Positions 4,731 to 13,806 of a stretch of DNA of 20,033 bases are shown piece after piece. The notes under the pieces are model-generated. The model had not been told where the DNA came from, did not search any database, and saw nothing but the letters and a program-made list of their open reading frames with translations. The first letter of the stretch is position 1. The number at the start of each line of letters is the position of its first letter. The stretch lies in the IMG/VR virus record IMGVR_UViG_3300031578_000443, positions 1 through 20,033 of that record; one strand, written 5' to 3'. This DNA is from a virus. A program made the position numbers and the translations under genes.

Positions 4731-5444
4731 ATGGCAAGAATCAGTACATACCCAATAGATGAGAATATTTCTGGTTCAGATAAATGGATTGGAAGTGATG
4801 CTGGGTTTAAAAGTGCTACTAAAAACTTTACAGTAGATAAGGTTGCTGATTACTTAAATACATCAGGTGTTATTCAGTCTCAGGCATTGAGATATATGTA
4901 TCAAAATGATACGAATACAAAGCCTAGATATAATGGCACTATATCATTCCAAAGTGAAAGAGGAGAGAACGTTGCCTTTAATGACATAACTACGTTTTTG
5001 TTAAGCAGATACGCTAAACCATCTAGGGATGTGTATACGTTTTATAACGCACCACTTACAGGCTCTACGATACTTCTTACAAACGCTAATAACGTATCAA
5101 ATTGGGCTGTGTATTTATGGGATGGCTCAACTCAAGATATTGACGAAGAGAACTTCTACAATATAGACCTTACATTTATATCAGGGAGTGGTGGGTTAGT
5201 AGATGGAGAAGATTATTTAATATCACTGCTTGGATATAAAAGCACAAATGATAAGACATTTATTTACACTCAGGCTATAGCTTCAGATGTTTGGGAGATA
5301 ACACATAACTTAGAGAAATTTCCATCTGTATCTGTTGTGGATTCAGGTAAGACTATGGTGTATGGGAATGTAGAGTATATAAACGCAAACGAATTAACAA
5401 TAACTTTTAGTGCTCCCTTTTCAGGACAGGCATTTATGAATTAG
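4731..5444 (+). CDS. Tail-fibre / receptor-binding type protein with ISTYP adaptor
   Basis: A 237-residue protein. The N-terminus (ARISTYPIDENISGSDKWIG ... TKNFTVDKVADYL) is a phage fibre/adaptor segment that also opens the 76-residue product of 13341, so it probably attaches to the same tail site. The C-terminus (WEITHNLEKFPSVSVVD ... ELTITFSAPFSGQAFMN) is a beta domain of the type that ends many phage fibres and adhesion proteins, and it resembles the end of the next gene's product. The middle is beta-rich with no catalytic motif. It leads the fibre block and lies 5 bases from the next gene. Confidence 0.72.
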   Translation: MARISTYPIDENISGSDKWIGSDAGFKSATKNFTVDKVADYLNTSGVIQSQALRYMYQNDTNTKPRYNGTISFQSERGENVAFNDITTFLLSRYAKPSRDVYTFYNAPLTGSTILLTNANNVSNWAVYLWDGSTQDIDEENFYNIDLTFISGSGGLVDGEDYLISLLGYKSTNDKTFIYTQAIASDVWEITHNLEKFPSVSVVDSGKTMVYGNVEYINANELTITFSAPFSGQAFMN

Positions 5445-5449
5445 AAACT

Positions 5450-6859
5450 ATGGCTATTAAATATTTAGATAATATTTCCCTGGAGGGGAATCAATTACAA
5501 AACTCGCTGCTGCAAGTGCTTGCAACGAATCCTGCTCCATTGGGGGCTGGTCAAATAATTTACAACTCCACTACAGGTAGTATTAATTACTATAATGGTA
5601 ATTCTTGGATTACTCTTGACGGTGTTGGGGACATATCTGCTGTAGTGGCAGGGACTGGACTTAACGGAGGGGGTACTTCAGGTTCAGTTACATTAAACCA
5701 CAATGACTACGGTACGTCAGGTACGTATGCTTACCCTACGTCTGTTACGACAAACGCACAGGGACACGTAACTGCTATATCAGCAGGTGTAGCTCCAGGT
5801 TCAATGAACTCGTTCAATGTAGCGGGTGACTCAGGGACTAATCAGACTATATCTGAGGGGAACACAATCACATTTGTTGGAGGCACAGGCATTACAACTG
5901 CAGGAGCGGCTACTGACCAATTAATAATCACACTTGCATTAAGTGAGTTGCCTGCGAATACAGCGACTCTAGTTAAGGCATCTGATAAGATTGTAGGGTT
6001 ATGGGATAGTGGAGCTACTCAGGGAACTAAAGTAGTTAGTGCTATACCTGTAAGTGCTTGGGGTACTGCGATAGAGAACGTGAATATGGGCTCGAACAAG
6101 ATTGTATCTGTTCTTAATCCAACTGACGCACAGGATGCGGCTACTAAGAACTACGTTGATACAACGCTTGCAGGCTCAGGAGCATTAATATATCAAGGAC
6201 CATATAATGCGGCTACAAATACACCTAACCTTGACACTCCTCCAACAGGAACGATAAACAAAGGGTTCACTTGGACGGTGACTGCAGACGGTCTGTTCTT
6301 CACTGAGCAGGTTCGGATTGGTGACTTACTCATAGCGAATATAAACAACCCTACGGTATTAGCTGATTGGACAGTTGTTCAGAGTAACATTGACTTGGCT
6401 AGTGCGACTGTACCGGGCATAGCATCGTTCCCTGTATCAGGTGGTCTGAGTGTAGCTGCAGGAGCTGTTTCAATAGCCGCTTCAGGAGTAACTTTAGGTT
6501 CATACGGAACGGCATCAGCTGTTGGGTCATTCACTGTAAATGCAGAGGGTAGAGTAACATCAGCGAGCAACACAACAATAGCGATAACTTCTAGTCAAGT
6601 TACTGACTTTTGTTCAGCTGTTAATACGTGTGTGTCAACGAGCACAAAGTATGTTGCAACGATAGGGAACGGCAGTAGCACAGTGTATGCAGTGACGCAT
6701 TCATTAAATAATTTAGACGTAATGGTTCAGTTATATGAGGTTGCGACAGGAGAGACAGTATATACATCGGTAGAAAGAGACACAAATAACATAGTAAATA
6801 TTACATTTGCATCAGCACCAGCATTGAATAGCATCAGAGTGATGGTTCTATCAATCTAA
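5450..6859 (+). CDS. Tail-fibre protein with DAQDAATKNYVD motif
   Basis: A 469-residue Gly/Ser/Thr-rich beta protein. Seen in order: N-terminal YNSTTGSINYYNGNSWI, a T4-fibre-like stretch (GTGLNGGGTSGSVTLNH ... TNAQGHVT), the fibre motif PTDAQDAATKNYVDT near residue 225, a second GGLSVAAGAVSIA stretch, and a C-terminal beta domain (VTHSLNNLDVMVQLYEVATG ... RVMVLSI) related to the end of the preceding protein. These are typical of trimeric tail fibres. No chaperone/peptidase S74 domain is visible. Three bases separate it from the next fibre gene. Host-receptor binding is inference from family type. Confidence 0.8.
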   Translation: MAIKYLDNISLEGNQLQNSLLQVLATNPAPLGAGQIIYNSTTGSINYYNGNSWITLDGVGDISAVVAGTGLNGGGTSGSVTLNHNDYGTSGTYAYPTSVTTNAQGHVTAISAGVAPGSMNSFNVAGDSGTNQTISEGNTITFVGGTGITTAGAATDQLIITLALSELPANTATLVKASDKIVGLWDSGATQGTKVVSAIPVSAWGTAIENVNMGSNKIVSVLNPTDAQDAATKNYVDTTLAGSGALIYQGPYNAATNTPNLDTPPTGTINKGFTWTVTADGLFFTEQVRIGDLLIANINNPTVLADWTVVQSNIDLASATVPGIASFPVSGGLSVAAGAVSIAASGVTLGSYGTASAVGSFTVNAEGRVTSASNTTIAITSSQVTDFCSAVNTCVSTSTKYVATIGNGSSTVYAVTHSLNNLDVMVQLYEVATGETVYTSVERDTNNIVNITFASAPALNSIRVMVLSI

Positions 6860-6862
6860 TAA

Positions 6863-9655
6863 ATGGGAGTCAAATATTTATATGGCATAGACGTAACTGG
6901 GCAGAGTACCTTCTCAACTAATGTTGGGATAGGTACTTTAAGTCCTAATGCAAATCTTGATATAGTTGGAGGTGTAGTTATACTAGGTCAAAATAAAATT
7001 GACGGCAGTAGTGACAACTTAAAAATTATGTCTGATTTTGCTAATATCAGCGGAAGTTCTACTATTGAATTTTCTGTAGATAATAGCGAAAAGATGCGTA
7101 TTACAAACGCAGGCAACGTAGGAATAGGGACGACTAGTCCAGGAGCTAAATTTCAAGTAGATGGTTCAAATTCTAATGGGTTAATTCAAGCTTATGTAAC
7201 TTCCGGTGGTGGAAATGCTCTACGCCTAAATACTAATTTTGGAGGCGGGAATTATATCGACTTAAACCCATATGTAACAGGAGTAAGTAACGGGGGTTTT
7301 GAAATATTACAAAATGGAACTCAAAGATTAGTAATATCCTCTTCCGGCAACGTCGGCATTGGTACGACTAGTCCATCTGAAAAGCTACACGTAGACGGTA
7401 ATGCAAGAGTAACAGGTGCATATTACGACACCTCTAATTCACCAGGTACAGTTAATCAGCTATTGTCTTCGACAGTAACTGGTACTACTTGGATTAACCC
7501 ATCGGCTATTGTAGCGGAAGCGGCTACATTAGTTGTAATCGCGTGTAAGAACACTTCTGGAGCAGCTATAGCACAAGGGACTCCTGTATATCAAACAGGA
7601 ACAGTGGGCGCGACAGCGACTATTGAAATCGCTCCTGCAGATGCATTAATATCAGAAAATAAACTTCCAGCTATTGGTTTACTGCAAACAGCACTAAACA
7701 ACAACGGATTTGGTTTTGTAGTTATAACTGGAGCACTTACAAATTTTACAACATCTCCTATTGATGGAGTTGTACCTACCACAGGGGATAAAGTATTCGT
7801 AAAATCAGGGGGAGGACTAACATTAACTAAACCAACAGGTGAGGGTAATGGTATTCAAAATATGGGGCTTGTTGGTAAAGTGTCTACTGGAAGCGCTGGG
7901 TCTATTACCGTGTCGTCTATTATGCGTACCAACGACGTACCCAACCTGCCCGAGGGTAGAATATGGGTAGGTGATGGAAACACCTTAGTATCTGATACAG
8001 TTTATATAGATGAGCCAAATAACAGGTTTGGTATTGGGACGACTAGTCCTAGCAGACAACTAGAGGTCTCTAACACAGGGAATGCAATAATAAGAATAGC
8101 AGGAGATAGCGACAATGATGTAGGAGAAACAGGAGATGCTGTGCTTGAAATGACTACTGATGCAGGCGGTCACGGATGGTCAATAAGAAGCGCTAACATA
8201 GGTGGAGGAACAGGCGATTTTAAAGTAAACACCTTTATAAGTAGTGTTGAATCAACAAAATTACTAATTGACAGGGACGGCAACGTAGGGATAGGAACGA
8301 CTGCGCCTATAGGCAAGCTACACGTAAATACTTTTAATACAAGTAATAACGCTTTAACGATACAGGCTTCGAATTGGACCGCTAGAACTTATGGGATTGG
8401 TATTGATTCTTCAAGTAGCTTATCGTTTTATGATAACTTCTCTTCTTTAGCAAGACTTATTATCACATCATCAGGCAACGTAGGTATTGGAACGACTAGT
8501 CCAGCTGAAAAGTTATCTATTGAGGGTTCTGGAAGTCAATCTTTATCTATATACAGTACAGATACTGGTATTTCCGGTACGCCAAAAACATTTATTAAAT
8601 TATACGGAGAGAGTGCAGCAGCACTACAGAGATTACAAGGACAAATATCAGTTGCTCCTGGAGTAAATACCAATTCAGGTGATATGATTCTTAGCACAGC
8701 AAATACTGCTGCTGCTATAACAGAAAGGATGCGTATTGATGGGGCGGGCAACGTAGGTATTGGAACTACTAGTCCTAGTACTTTACTTCATATTGAAGGT
8801 TCTTCTGCAGGGTATTTACAAACCATAAAAAATACGACAGCAGGGGGAGATTATTTACAAATGTTAGCTGAAACTGGGGATGCTGTATTTCAATTTGAAT
8901 CAGGAGGTACTGGTGGTGAAGCAACTCTAAATATGTATAGAGATGGTACTCAATATGTAAAAATATCAGCAGACGCAGGGGTAGATAATTATTTCAACAA
9001 TGGTGCAAACGTAGGTATAGGAACTACTAGTCCCGCTTATAAGTTGCACATAGACGACGACACTGCTTATGGTGGTGTTCTTATTGAAGGAGATAATGCC
9101 CCCGGATTAAGCATAAGAGACAATAGCGGAACTTCAATATCTAAAATTTATGTACAAAGTACTGCCGGTTCTCAAGGTAATCTTAGAATATCCTCAGACG
9201 ATAATAACACAGCAACTACTCCTACTATAGAGTTTATAATAGGGGGTTCGCACAAAATGCGTGTTTTAGATAATGGCAACGTAGGAATAGGAACAACATC
9301 TCCTTCAGCTAAGTTGGATGTAGAGGGTGATGTATCAATTAAGAATGTCAACTTATCTAATCAGGAGAATCTAGATGTAGACACAGGGACTGAGGTGATA
9401 GCGATAGCTCCTATAGCATTATATACAGCGGCATTCTTTGACTTTGTAGTTAAGAATGGAGCGAACGTTCGTTCAGGTACGGTGTACGCCTGTCACGATG
9501 GGACATCAGTAGAGTACACAGAGACATCTACAGCTGACTTAGGTAATACATCAGCGGTAGTATTTACAGTAGACATATCAGCAGGTAATATGAGATTACT
9601 TGCAACAACGACCACAGACAACTGGTCAATAAAAACTTTAACTAGAACAATATGA
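6863..9655 (+). CDS. Large tail fibre with GNVGIGTTSP repeats (fibre 1)
   Basis: A 930-residue protein made of modules of about 65-95 residues, each typically ending MRI...GNVGIGTTSP.AKL. Nine copies are seen, plus one insertion domain without the repeat (residues about 220-380: CKNTSGAAIAQGTPVYQTG ... RTNDVPNLPEG), a fibre domain I recall from many phages. The C-terminal domain (ALYTAAFFDFVVKNGANVRSG ... NWSIKTLTRTI) is another recurrent phage structural ending. Likely a trimeric beta-fibre for receptor binding. It overlaps the next gene by ATGA. Two modules are shared with the product of 10032. The S74 auto-chaperone domain often found at fibre ends is absent. Confidence 0.85.
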   Translation: MGVKYLYGIDVTGQSTFSTNVGIGTLSPNANLDIVGGVVILGQNKIDGSSDNLKIMSDFANISGSSTIEFSVDNSEKMRITNAGNVGIGTTSPGAKFQVDGSNSNGLIQAYVTSGGGNALRLNTNFGGGNYIDLNPYVTGVSNGGFEILQNGTQRLVISSSGNVGIGTTSPSEKLHVDGNARVTGAYYDTSNSPGTVNQLLSSTVTGTTWINPSAIVAEAATLVVIACKNTSGAAIAQGTPVYQTGTVGATATIEIAPADALISENKLPAIGLLQTALNNNGFGFVVITGALTNFTTSPIDGVVPTTGDKVFVKSGGGLTLTKPTGEGNGIQNMGLVGKVSTGSAGSITVSSIMRTNDVPNLPEGRIWVGDGNTLVSDTVYIDEPNNRFGIGTTSPSRQLEVSNTGNAIIRIAGDSDNDVGETGDAVLEMTTDAGGHGWSIRSANIGGGTGDFKVNTFISSVESTKLLIDRDGNVGIGTTAPIGKLHVNTFNTSNNALTIQASNWTARTYGIGIDSSSSLSFYDNFSSLARLIITSSGNVGIGTTSPAEKLSIEGSGSQSLSIYSTDTGISGTPKTFIKLYGESAAALQRLQGQISVAPGVNTNSGDMILSTANTAAAITERMRIDGAGNVGIGTTSPSTLLHIEGSSAGYLQTIKNTTAGGDYLQMLAETGDAVFQFESGGTGGEATLNMYRDGTQYVKISADAGVDNYFNNGANVGIGTTSPAYKLHIDDDTAYGGVLIEGDNAPGLSIRDNSGTSISKIYVQSTAGSQGNLRISSDDNNTATTPTIEFIIGGSHKMRVLDNGNVGIGTTSPSAKLDVEGDVSIKNVNLSNQENLDVDTGTEVIAIAPIALYTAAFFDFVVKNGANVRSGTVYACHDGTSVEYTETSTADLGNTSAVVFTVDISAGNMRLLATTTTDNWSIKTLTRTI
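7112..9303 (+). repeat. GNVGIGTTSP coding repeats, fibre 1
   Basis: Motif copies (about 29 bases each) start at 7112, 7346, 8021 (variant NRFGIG), 8279 (TTAP), 8474, 8747, 9005 and 9275; a degenerate first copy (VGIGTLSP) begins near 6921. Spacings are all multiples of three (195-273, with one 675). Most share the same DNA words GGCAACGTAGG and ACGACTAGTCC although flanking sequence differs. Confidence 0.85.
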
Positions 9656-9993
9656 CAACATTTAATTGGACAATCTCAGCAGTAGAGAGAAAAGTAAGCG
9701 AAGACGGATTATCAAACGTAATTCAAGTAGCACATTGGCGGTACAGAGGTACAGATGAAAACGGTGTAACGGCAGAGCTTTATGGAGCACAGTCGTTAGC
9801 TGAACCAAATCCAGAGGATTTTACTCCTTGGGATGAGGTGACAGCAGAAGACGTAGAAGGATGGTTGGTTAATATCTTCAGTGTGACTGTAGATGGAGAG
9901 CCTTCCGAGTTAGAGAAAATGGAGGCGAATATTGATGTTCAAATTGAACTGATAATCAATCCTGTGACTATAACTGGTCCTTTAGTAGCGTAA
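9652..9993 (+). CDS. Conserved small phage protein (fibre-block accessory)
   Basis: A 113-residue protein coupled by ATGA to the first large fibre. It begins TTFNWTISAVERKVSEDGLSN, then VIQVAHWRYRGTDENG and ends with an acidic helix and PVTITGPLVA. I recall this pattern (W.i.a.....DGL.DVI...HWRY.....G) as a short uncharacterised phage family found beside tail or neck genes (possibly DUF7936; not verified). No membrane span or signal. It may be a small structural or assembly factor for the fibres; that is inference from position only. Confidence 0.72.
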   Translation: MTTFNWTISAVERKVSEDGLSNVIQVAHWRYRGTDENGVTAELYGAQSLAEPNPEDFTPWDEVTAEDVEGWLVNIFSVTVDGEPSELEKMEANIDVQIELIINPVTITGPLVA

Positions 9994-10031
9994 CAAACAA
10001 TAATAATTAGCTGTAATCTGGAAAGTGAAAG

Positions 10032-13000
10032 ATGAGTAATGAATTCAAAATTAAGAAGGGTCTTGTAGTCGAAGGAGATGCGAGAGTAACAGGAGCGATA
10101 TTTGACTCAACGAACGCACCGGGTACGAGTGGTCAGGTTCTAACATCAACTGTAACAGGTACAGACTGGAAGAGCTTAGCAGAGATATCAGGTGTAGACG
10201 GCACAGGTACAGCTAATTATTTATCTAAGTGGGCGGATGCTGACACTATAACCAACAGCATCGTATACGACAACGGAACAAACGTCGGCATTGGGACGAC
10301 TAGTCCGAGTGCTAAGCTTGAAGTTAATGGCGCTTTGTTTGTTGGTAATCACACCGGGACAGTGACACCTACGGACGGGATATGGATTGAAGCACCTACT
10401 GGAGTTGAAACACAAATTCAAATGTACACTTTTGGCGGCAGTATTTTTAGCATAAAAGGTAATAACACTAAAGCAAACATAGGTTGGAGTAGTGGTCAAG
10501 ATAGATTTGTAAATTTTGTAAATGCAGGAACTGGAGACATAAGTGTTGGTATAGGAACGACTAGTCCAGCTTCTAAACTGCATATAAAAACGTCTGTTGA
10601 TAATAGTGTTTCTCAAGGATTAGTTATTGAGAGAAGCGTAAATAGTGACAGGGGTTATATTAATTATAATGGAGGTGGATTTCAGTTTAGGTCAACAGTA
10701 GGAGACCCTATTGTATTTGGTGAAACAGACGCTGAACATATGCGAATCCTGCCTGACGGCAACGTAGGCATAGGAACGACTAGTCCTGATGCTAAGCTAG
10801 AGGTAGTAGGAACTACAGGAATTGCTCTAGCTCAATCTGCAGGAGCAAAAACAGTTGGTTATGTTACCACATTACAATCTTTTTACTCAATAAATTCAGG
10901 TTTTCTAGCTTTTAGTGGTGATGGAGGTGCTGGAAAAGCTATTGGTGGAGGAGCTTATGGAGCTGATACTATCCTTTTTGCTAATAATACGGAAAGGATA
11001 AGAATATTAAATAACGGCAACGTAGGTATTGGGACGACTAGTCCACAAGCTAAGTTACACGTTTCTTCTACTGGTGAATCTGTAATAAGAATTCAAGATT
11101 TAGATGCAACAAATCAATTTATGGATTTAGGGCATAATGGAGGAACTAGCTATTTCTTATCAACGAATAATACATCAAATGGTAATTTTACTTGGTATTT
11201 ATATAATGGCACTTCTTTTAGTACACCAATGTATATTGCTTCTACAGGCAACGTAGGCATAGGAACGACTAGTCCTGAAAATAAATTACACGTTCAGCAA
11301 AGTGACGTATTTACAGGAATACATACCACAGCCGGAGTTAGAGTAAAGTCAGACGGAGCTTCTGCTATTAATAACTACCATGGAACTATAGCATTATCAA
11401 GAGGGACAGGAGGTGTAGCAATTTCTGCTGTTCAGGAAGATACAGACAGTGACGTGATGGGAATGGCATTCTTTACACATCCATCAGCTACTGGAGGTGA
11501 TGCTGCTGTAGAGAAAATGAGATTAGACCAAAACGGTAATCTAGGCATAGGGACGACTTCTCCTGATTTTAGACTTCATACCAATCTTAATTTAAGTGGC
11601 ACACCGTTATCTTATTTAAACGGGACAGCAAATACATTTAACGGTACAGCAAATCTAGGTGTAACACATAATAGTACAGCTGTAGGTACAGGTACAGCCG
11701 CTGGTGTTTATTTAGCTAATAATGCTAATAACGACGGAGCGCCCTCTCCTATAATAGCTTTCTCAGCATTGTCTGCTTCTGGAAGTTTTAACCACACTTA
11801 TGCTGCAATTTATGGTATAAAAACAGCTGGTGGAGCAGATACTAATTGGGTTAAAGGTGACCTTACTTTTGCAACAGGTAACACAACTGGACCAGAAAGA
11901 AGGATGACAATTCTTGCTAATGGCAACGTCGGCATCGGGACTACTAGTCCTGCTTATAAATTTCAAGTAAAATCTGACGATGTTTTAGGCGGTATTTATC
12001 TTGAAGGTGATAATGCTCCTGCTTTTAGGATTAGAGACACTTCTGATAATGGAGATTCTTTAATTTATACAAATAATGGTGGTAGATTAATTTTATCTGC
12101 CGATGATTCTAATGTTACTACAGGTTCTTCTTTAGAATTTAAAGTAGATGGCTCAGAAGCTATGCGTATCGACTCAAGTGGTAACGTCGGTATAGGGACT
12201 ACTTCTCCTGGAGCTAAGTTAGATATAGTCGGTACTGGAAATGCAGTTCAAATAAGAAGGTCAAACGGATATGCTTCTATAAAAGCACATTCTGATAATG
12301 GAGGAAACCTTATACTGGACTCAGATACATCAACAGGAGCTGTTTTCTTAAACAACTATGTAAACAGACCTGTGTATATTGCTACAGGAGGTGGCAACGT
12401 CGGTATTGGGACGACCAATATGTATGCTAGGCTGAATGTTAAAGCAACATCACATAATAATGGTATATCTGTAAACAGAGCAGCAGATAATACAGCAGCA
12501 CTTTATATAGGTAATGATGGCGGTGGAATTCCAATCATAGCATCAAATAACTCTGACCTGATTTTTGGTAGAGACTTTTCAGGTACGTTTACCGAGCGTA
12601 TGCGAATGACCAATGACGGCAACTTCGGCATTGGGACGAGTAGTCCTGGCACAAAGCTTCAGGTTGAAGGTACAATCAGAGCTACAGGCACATCAGGGAA
12701 TGTGGATGTTGACCCTTTATACGGTGCGTTTAGATTCTACAACGGCTCTACGTTCTACGGAGGGTTCTACAACGATGCTGTGCTTAGTTCAGGTAATGCA
12801 GTTGACTTAGTGTCATACGTAGCCACAGGAGACTACTACATCGGTTCAGCTACAAGAGGAAAGGTTGTTAAGGTAGAGCAGGGTGGTAATGTTGGTATAG
12901 GCACTACGTCACCAACAGAGAAACTAGATGTGAATGGTGTGGTTAATGCTACGTCATTCTCAGCAGGTGGAACAGCAGGATTTACAGGAACAGTTAATTT

Positions 13001-13067
13001 TCCAAGCAACTCTCCAGGTTCTCGGATGCTTGATTTTCAAGGTGGATTATTAGTAAGTGTTTCATAA
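10032..13067 (+). CDS. Large tail fibre with GNVGIGTTSP repeats (fibre 2)
   Basis: A 1011-residue repeat fibre. It opens with FKIKKGLVVEGDARVTGAIF, followed by the PGTSGQVL...TGTDW module, then eleven GNVGIGTTSP-type copies with modules of 71-129 residues, the most frequent repeat distance being 258 bases. Modules often carry AMRI or ERMRM before the repeat, as in fibre 1. The C-terminus (TGTVNFPSNSPGSRMLDFQGGLLVSVS) is short and lacks the S74 domain. It probably forms or extends a tail fibre and may act with, or as an alternative to, fibre 1. A 38-base gap without a promoter-like element precedes it, so it is likely co-transcribed. Confidence 0.85.
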   Translation: MSNEFKIKKGLVVEGDARVTGAIFDSTNAPGTSGQVLTSTVTGTDWKSLAEISGVDGTGTANYLSKWADADTITNSIVYDNGTNVGIGTTSPSAKLEVNGALFVGNHTGTVTPTDGIWIEAPTGVETQIQMYTFGGSIFSIKGNNTKANIGWSSGQDRFVNFVNAGTGDISVGIGTTSPASKLHIKTSVDNSVSQGLVIERSVNSDRGYINYNGGGFQFRSTVGDPIVFGETDAEHMRILPDGNVGIGTTSPDAKLEVVGTTGIALAQSAGAKTVGYVTTLQSFYSINSGFLAFSGDGGAGKAIGGGAYGADTILFANNTERIRILNNGNVGIGTTSPQAKLHVSSTGESVIRIQDLDATNQFMDLGHNGGTSYFLSTNNTSNGNFTWYLYNGTSFSTPMYIASTGNVGIGTTSPENKLHVQQSDVFTGIHTTAGVRVKSDGASAINNYHGTIALSRGTGGVAISAVQEDTDSDVMGMAFFTHPSATGGDAAVEKMRLDQNGNLGIGTTSPDFRLHTNLNLSGTPLSYLNGTANTFNGTANLGVTHNSTAVGTGTAAGVYLANNANNDGAPSPIIAFSALSASGSFNHTYAAIYGIKTAGGADTNWVKGDLTFATGNTTGPERRMTILANGNVGIGTTSPAYKFQVKSDDVLGGIYLEGDNAPAFRIRDTSDNGDSLIYTNNGGRLILSADDSNVTTGSSLEFKVDGSEAMRIDSSGNVGIGTTSPGAKLDIVGTGNAVQIRRSNGYASIKAHSDNGGNLILDSDTSTGAVFLNNYVNRPVYIATGGGNVGIGTTNMYARLNVKATSHNNGISVNRAADNTAALYIGNDGGGIPIIASNNSDLIFGRDFSGTFTERMRMTNDGNFGIGTSSPGTKLQVEGTIRATGTSGNVDVDPLYGAFRFYNGSTFYGGFYNDAVLSSGNAVDLVSYVATGDYYIGSATRGKVVKVEQGGNVGIGTTSPTEKLDVNGVVNATSFSAGGTAGFTGTVNFPSNSPGSRMLDFQGGLLVSVS
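10278..12913 (+). repeat. GNVGIGTTSP coding repeats, fibre 2
   Basis: Copies start at 10278, 10539 (ISVGIG variant), 10758, 11016, 11247, 11535, 11922, 12180, 12393 (ends TTNM), 12618 (NFGIGTSSP) and 12885. Spacings are 213-387 bases, all multiples of three; 258 recurs. Copies 10758 and 11247 are identical over the whole motif at DNA level. Confidence 0.85.
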
Positions 13068-13081
13068 TAAGAAAAAACAAT

Positions 13082-13089
13082 TATATTTG
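13082..13089 (+). promoter_or_regulatory. Bacteroidota-type -7 promoter element (TATATTTG)
   Basis: TAnnTTTG in the 42-base gap after fibre 2, ending 20 bases before the ATG at 13110; likely starts the transcript for 13110 onward (terminase/portal block). No clear -33 TTG. Confidence 0.55.
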
Positions 13090-13109
13090 TATCATTAAAA
13101 TTAAATAAA

Positions 13110-13340
13110 ATGCAAAAATTAACAGAACAAGAATTAACTAACGTAAGAGAATTAGTAAACCAATTCAACACTTTAAAAATCCAATTGGGTGATGCTTACA
13201 TCGCACAGCAAATGATTATGAAGAAGATTGACGAGGTTAAAGTATCTTACTCAGCTATGGAAGAGGAACTAGTTTCAGTGTACGGTCAAGATGCGACTAT
13301 TAACATTGAAACAGGTGAAGTAACTATCCCTGAAAACTAA
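13110..13340 (+). CDS. Small coiled-coil phage protein
   Basis: A 76-residue protein. Residues about 3-55 are a heptad-like helix (LTEQELTNVRELVNQFNTLK), followed by VYGQDATINIETGEVTIPEN. This plan, a coiled coil ending in YG...INIETGE, is one I recall from many Bacteroidota phage genomes; function is unknown. Its stop is directly adjacent to the next ATG. It may be an assembly or oligomerisation factor for the next protein, but there is no direct evidence for that. Confidence 0.75.
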   Translation: MQKLTEQELTNVRELVNQFNTLKIQLGDAYIAQQMIMKKIDEVKVSYSAMEEELVSVYGQDATINIETGEVTIPEN

Positions 13341-13571
13341 ATGGCACAAATAAGCACATACGCAACTATATCAACACCTACCATTGACGATAAGTTAATC
13401 GGAACAGATGTTGAGAATGAGAATCTTACAAGAAACTTTTCAATAAGTAGTATTCTTGCATTGGTTGGCGTAGGTCTTTCTGAGTATGCTTCAAATGCAG
13501 CAGCAGAGGCTGCAGGATTAGCTATAGGAGACTTATACCACAACGCAGGAGTTGTATGTGTGGTCTACTAG
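13341..13571 (+). CDS. Miniature fibre-like adaptor protein
   Basis: A 76-residue protein with two parts. Residues 2-36 (AQISTYATI ... DKLIGTD ... TRNFSISSI) match the adaptor at the start of the 4731 product. Residues 45-76 (LSEYASNAAAEAAGLAIGD, ending GVVCVVY) resemble the C-terminal 'NAAA...AGL..G.LY...GVV.IVY' ending I recall from Bacteroidota phage proteins. So it is an attachment segment with almost no fibre shaft. It may be a complete small tail component, or a fibre gene reduced by deletion. Confidence 0.7.
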   Translation: MAQISTYATISTPTIDDKLIGTDVENENLTRNFSISSILALVGVGLSEYASNAAAEAAGLAIGDLYHNAGVVCVVY

Positions 13572-13578
13572 CATCCAA

Positions 13579-13806
13579 ATGGACATTAGAAAAATATCTA
13601 TAGGTCCTGACTACAAGTCAGGTGCTATGCACTACATAGTAGGGCAGGATGTGTTGAATGGTAACTATATTATTCATTTAATACGCAGAGAGCCTAATAG
13701 AGATGCTATAACCATTTGGATTGAGTCTAGAGCCAAAGAAGTCGTTCTTTGGAAAGAATTTACTTTTACCGTACCAGTATCTATCGAATATAATATACAC
13801 TTTTAA
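13579..13806 (+). CDS. Conserved hypothetical phage protein (MDIRKISIGPDYKSG family)
   Basis: A 75-residue protein. The frame is open from a TTG at 13552, but the ATG at 13579, after the previous stop, gives the start expected from related proteins (MDIRKISIGPDYKSGAMHYI). The rest (HLIRRE, TIWIESRAKEVVLWKEF, PVSIEYNIHF) is beta-rich and highly patterned; I recall the same order in several Bacteroidota phages, always without a function. Its stop overlaps the next ATG by one base (TAATG). Confidence 0.82.
   Translation: MDIRKISIGPDYKSGAMHYIVGQDVLNGNYIIHLIRREPNRDAITIWIESRAKEVVLWKEFTFTVPVSIEYNIHF

Noticed and set aside
9994-10031. Promoter or RNA in the 38-base gap before fibre 2
   Set aside because: No TAnnTTTG, hairpin or T-tract seen; probably only a spacer within the fibre transcript.
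10221-10616. Minus-strand open frame (131 codons) opposite fibre 2
   Set aside because: Antisense shadow of the repeat-rich fibre; it is Ser/Tyr/Cys-rich with no recognisable domain.
12613-12810. Second plus-strand frame within fibre 2
   Set aside because: Out of frame with a well-supported repeat fibre; no domain.
7112-12913. GNVGIGTTSP repeats as a CRISPR-like or mobile array
   Set aside because: The repeats stay in frame within two protein genes and the intervening units are long, variable coding modules, not spacers.
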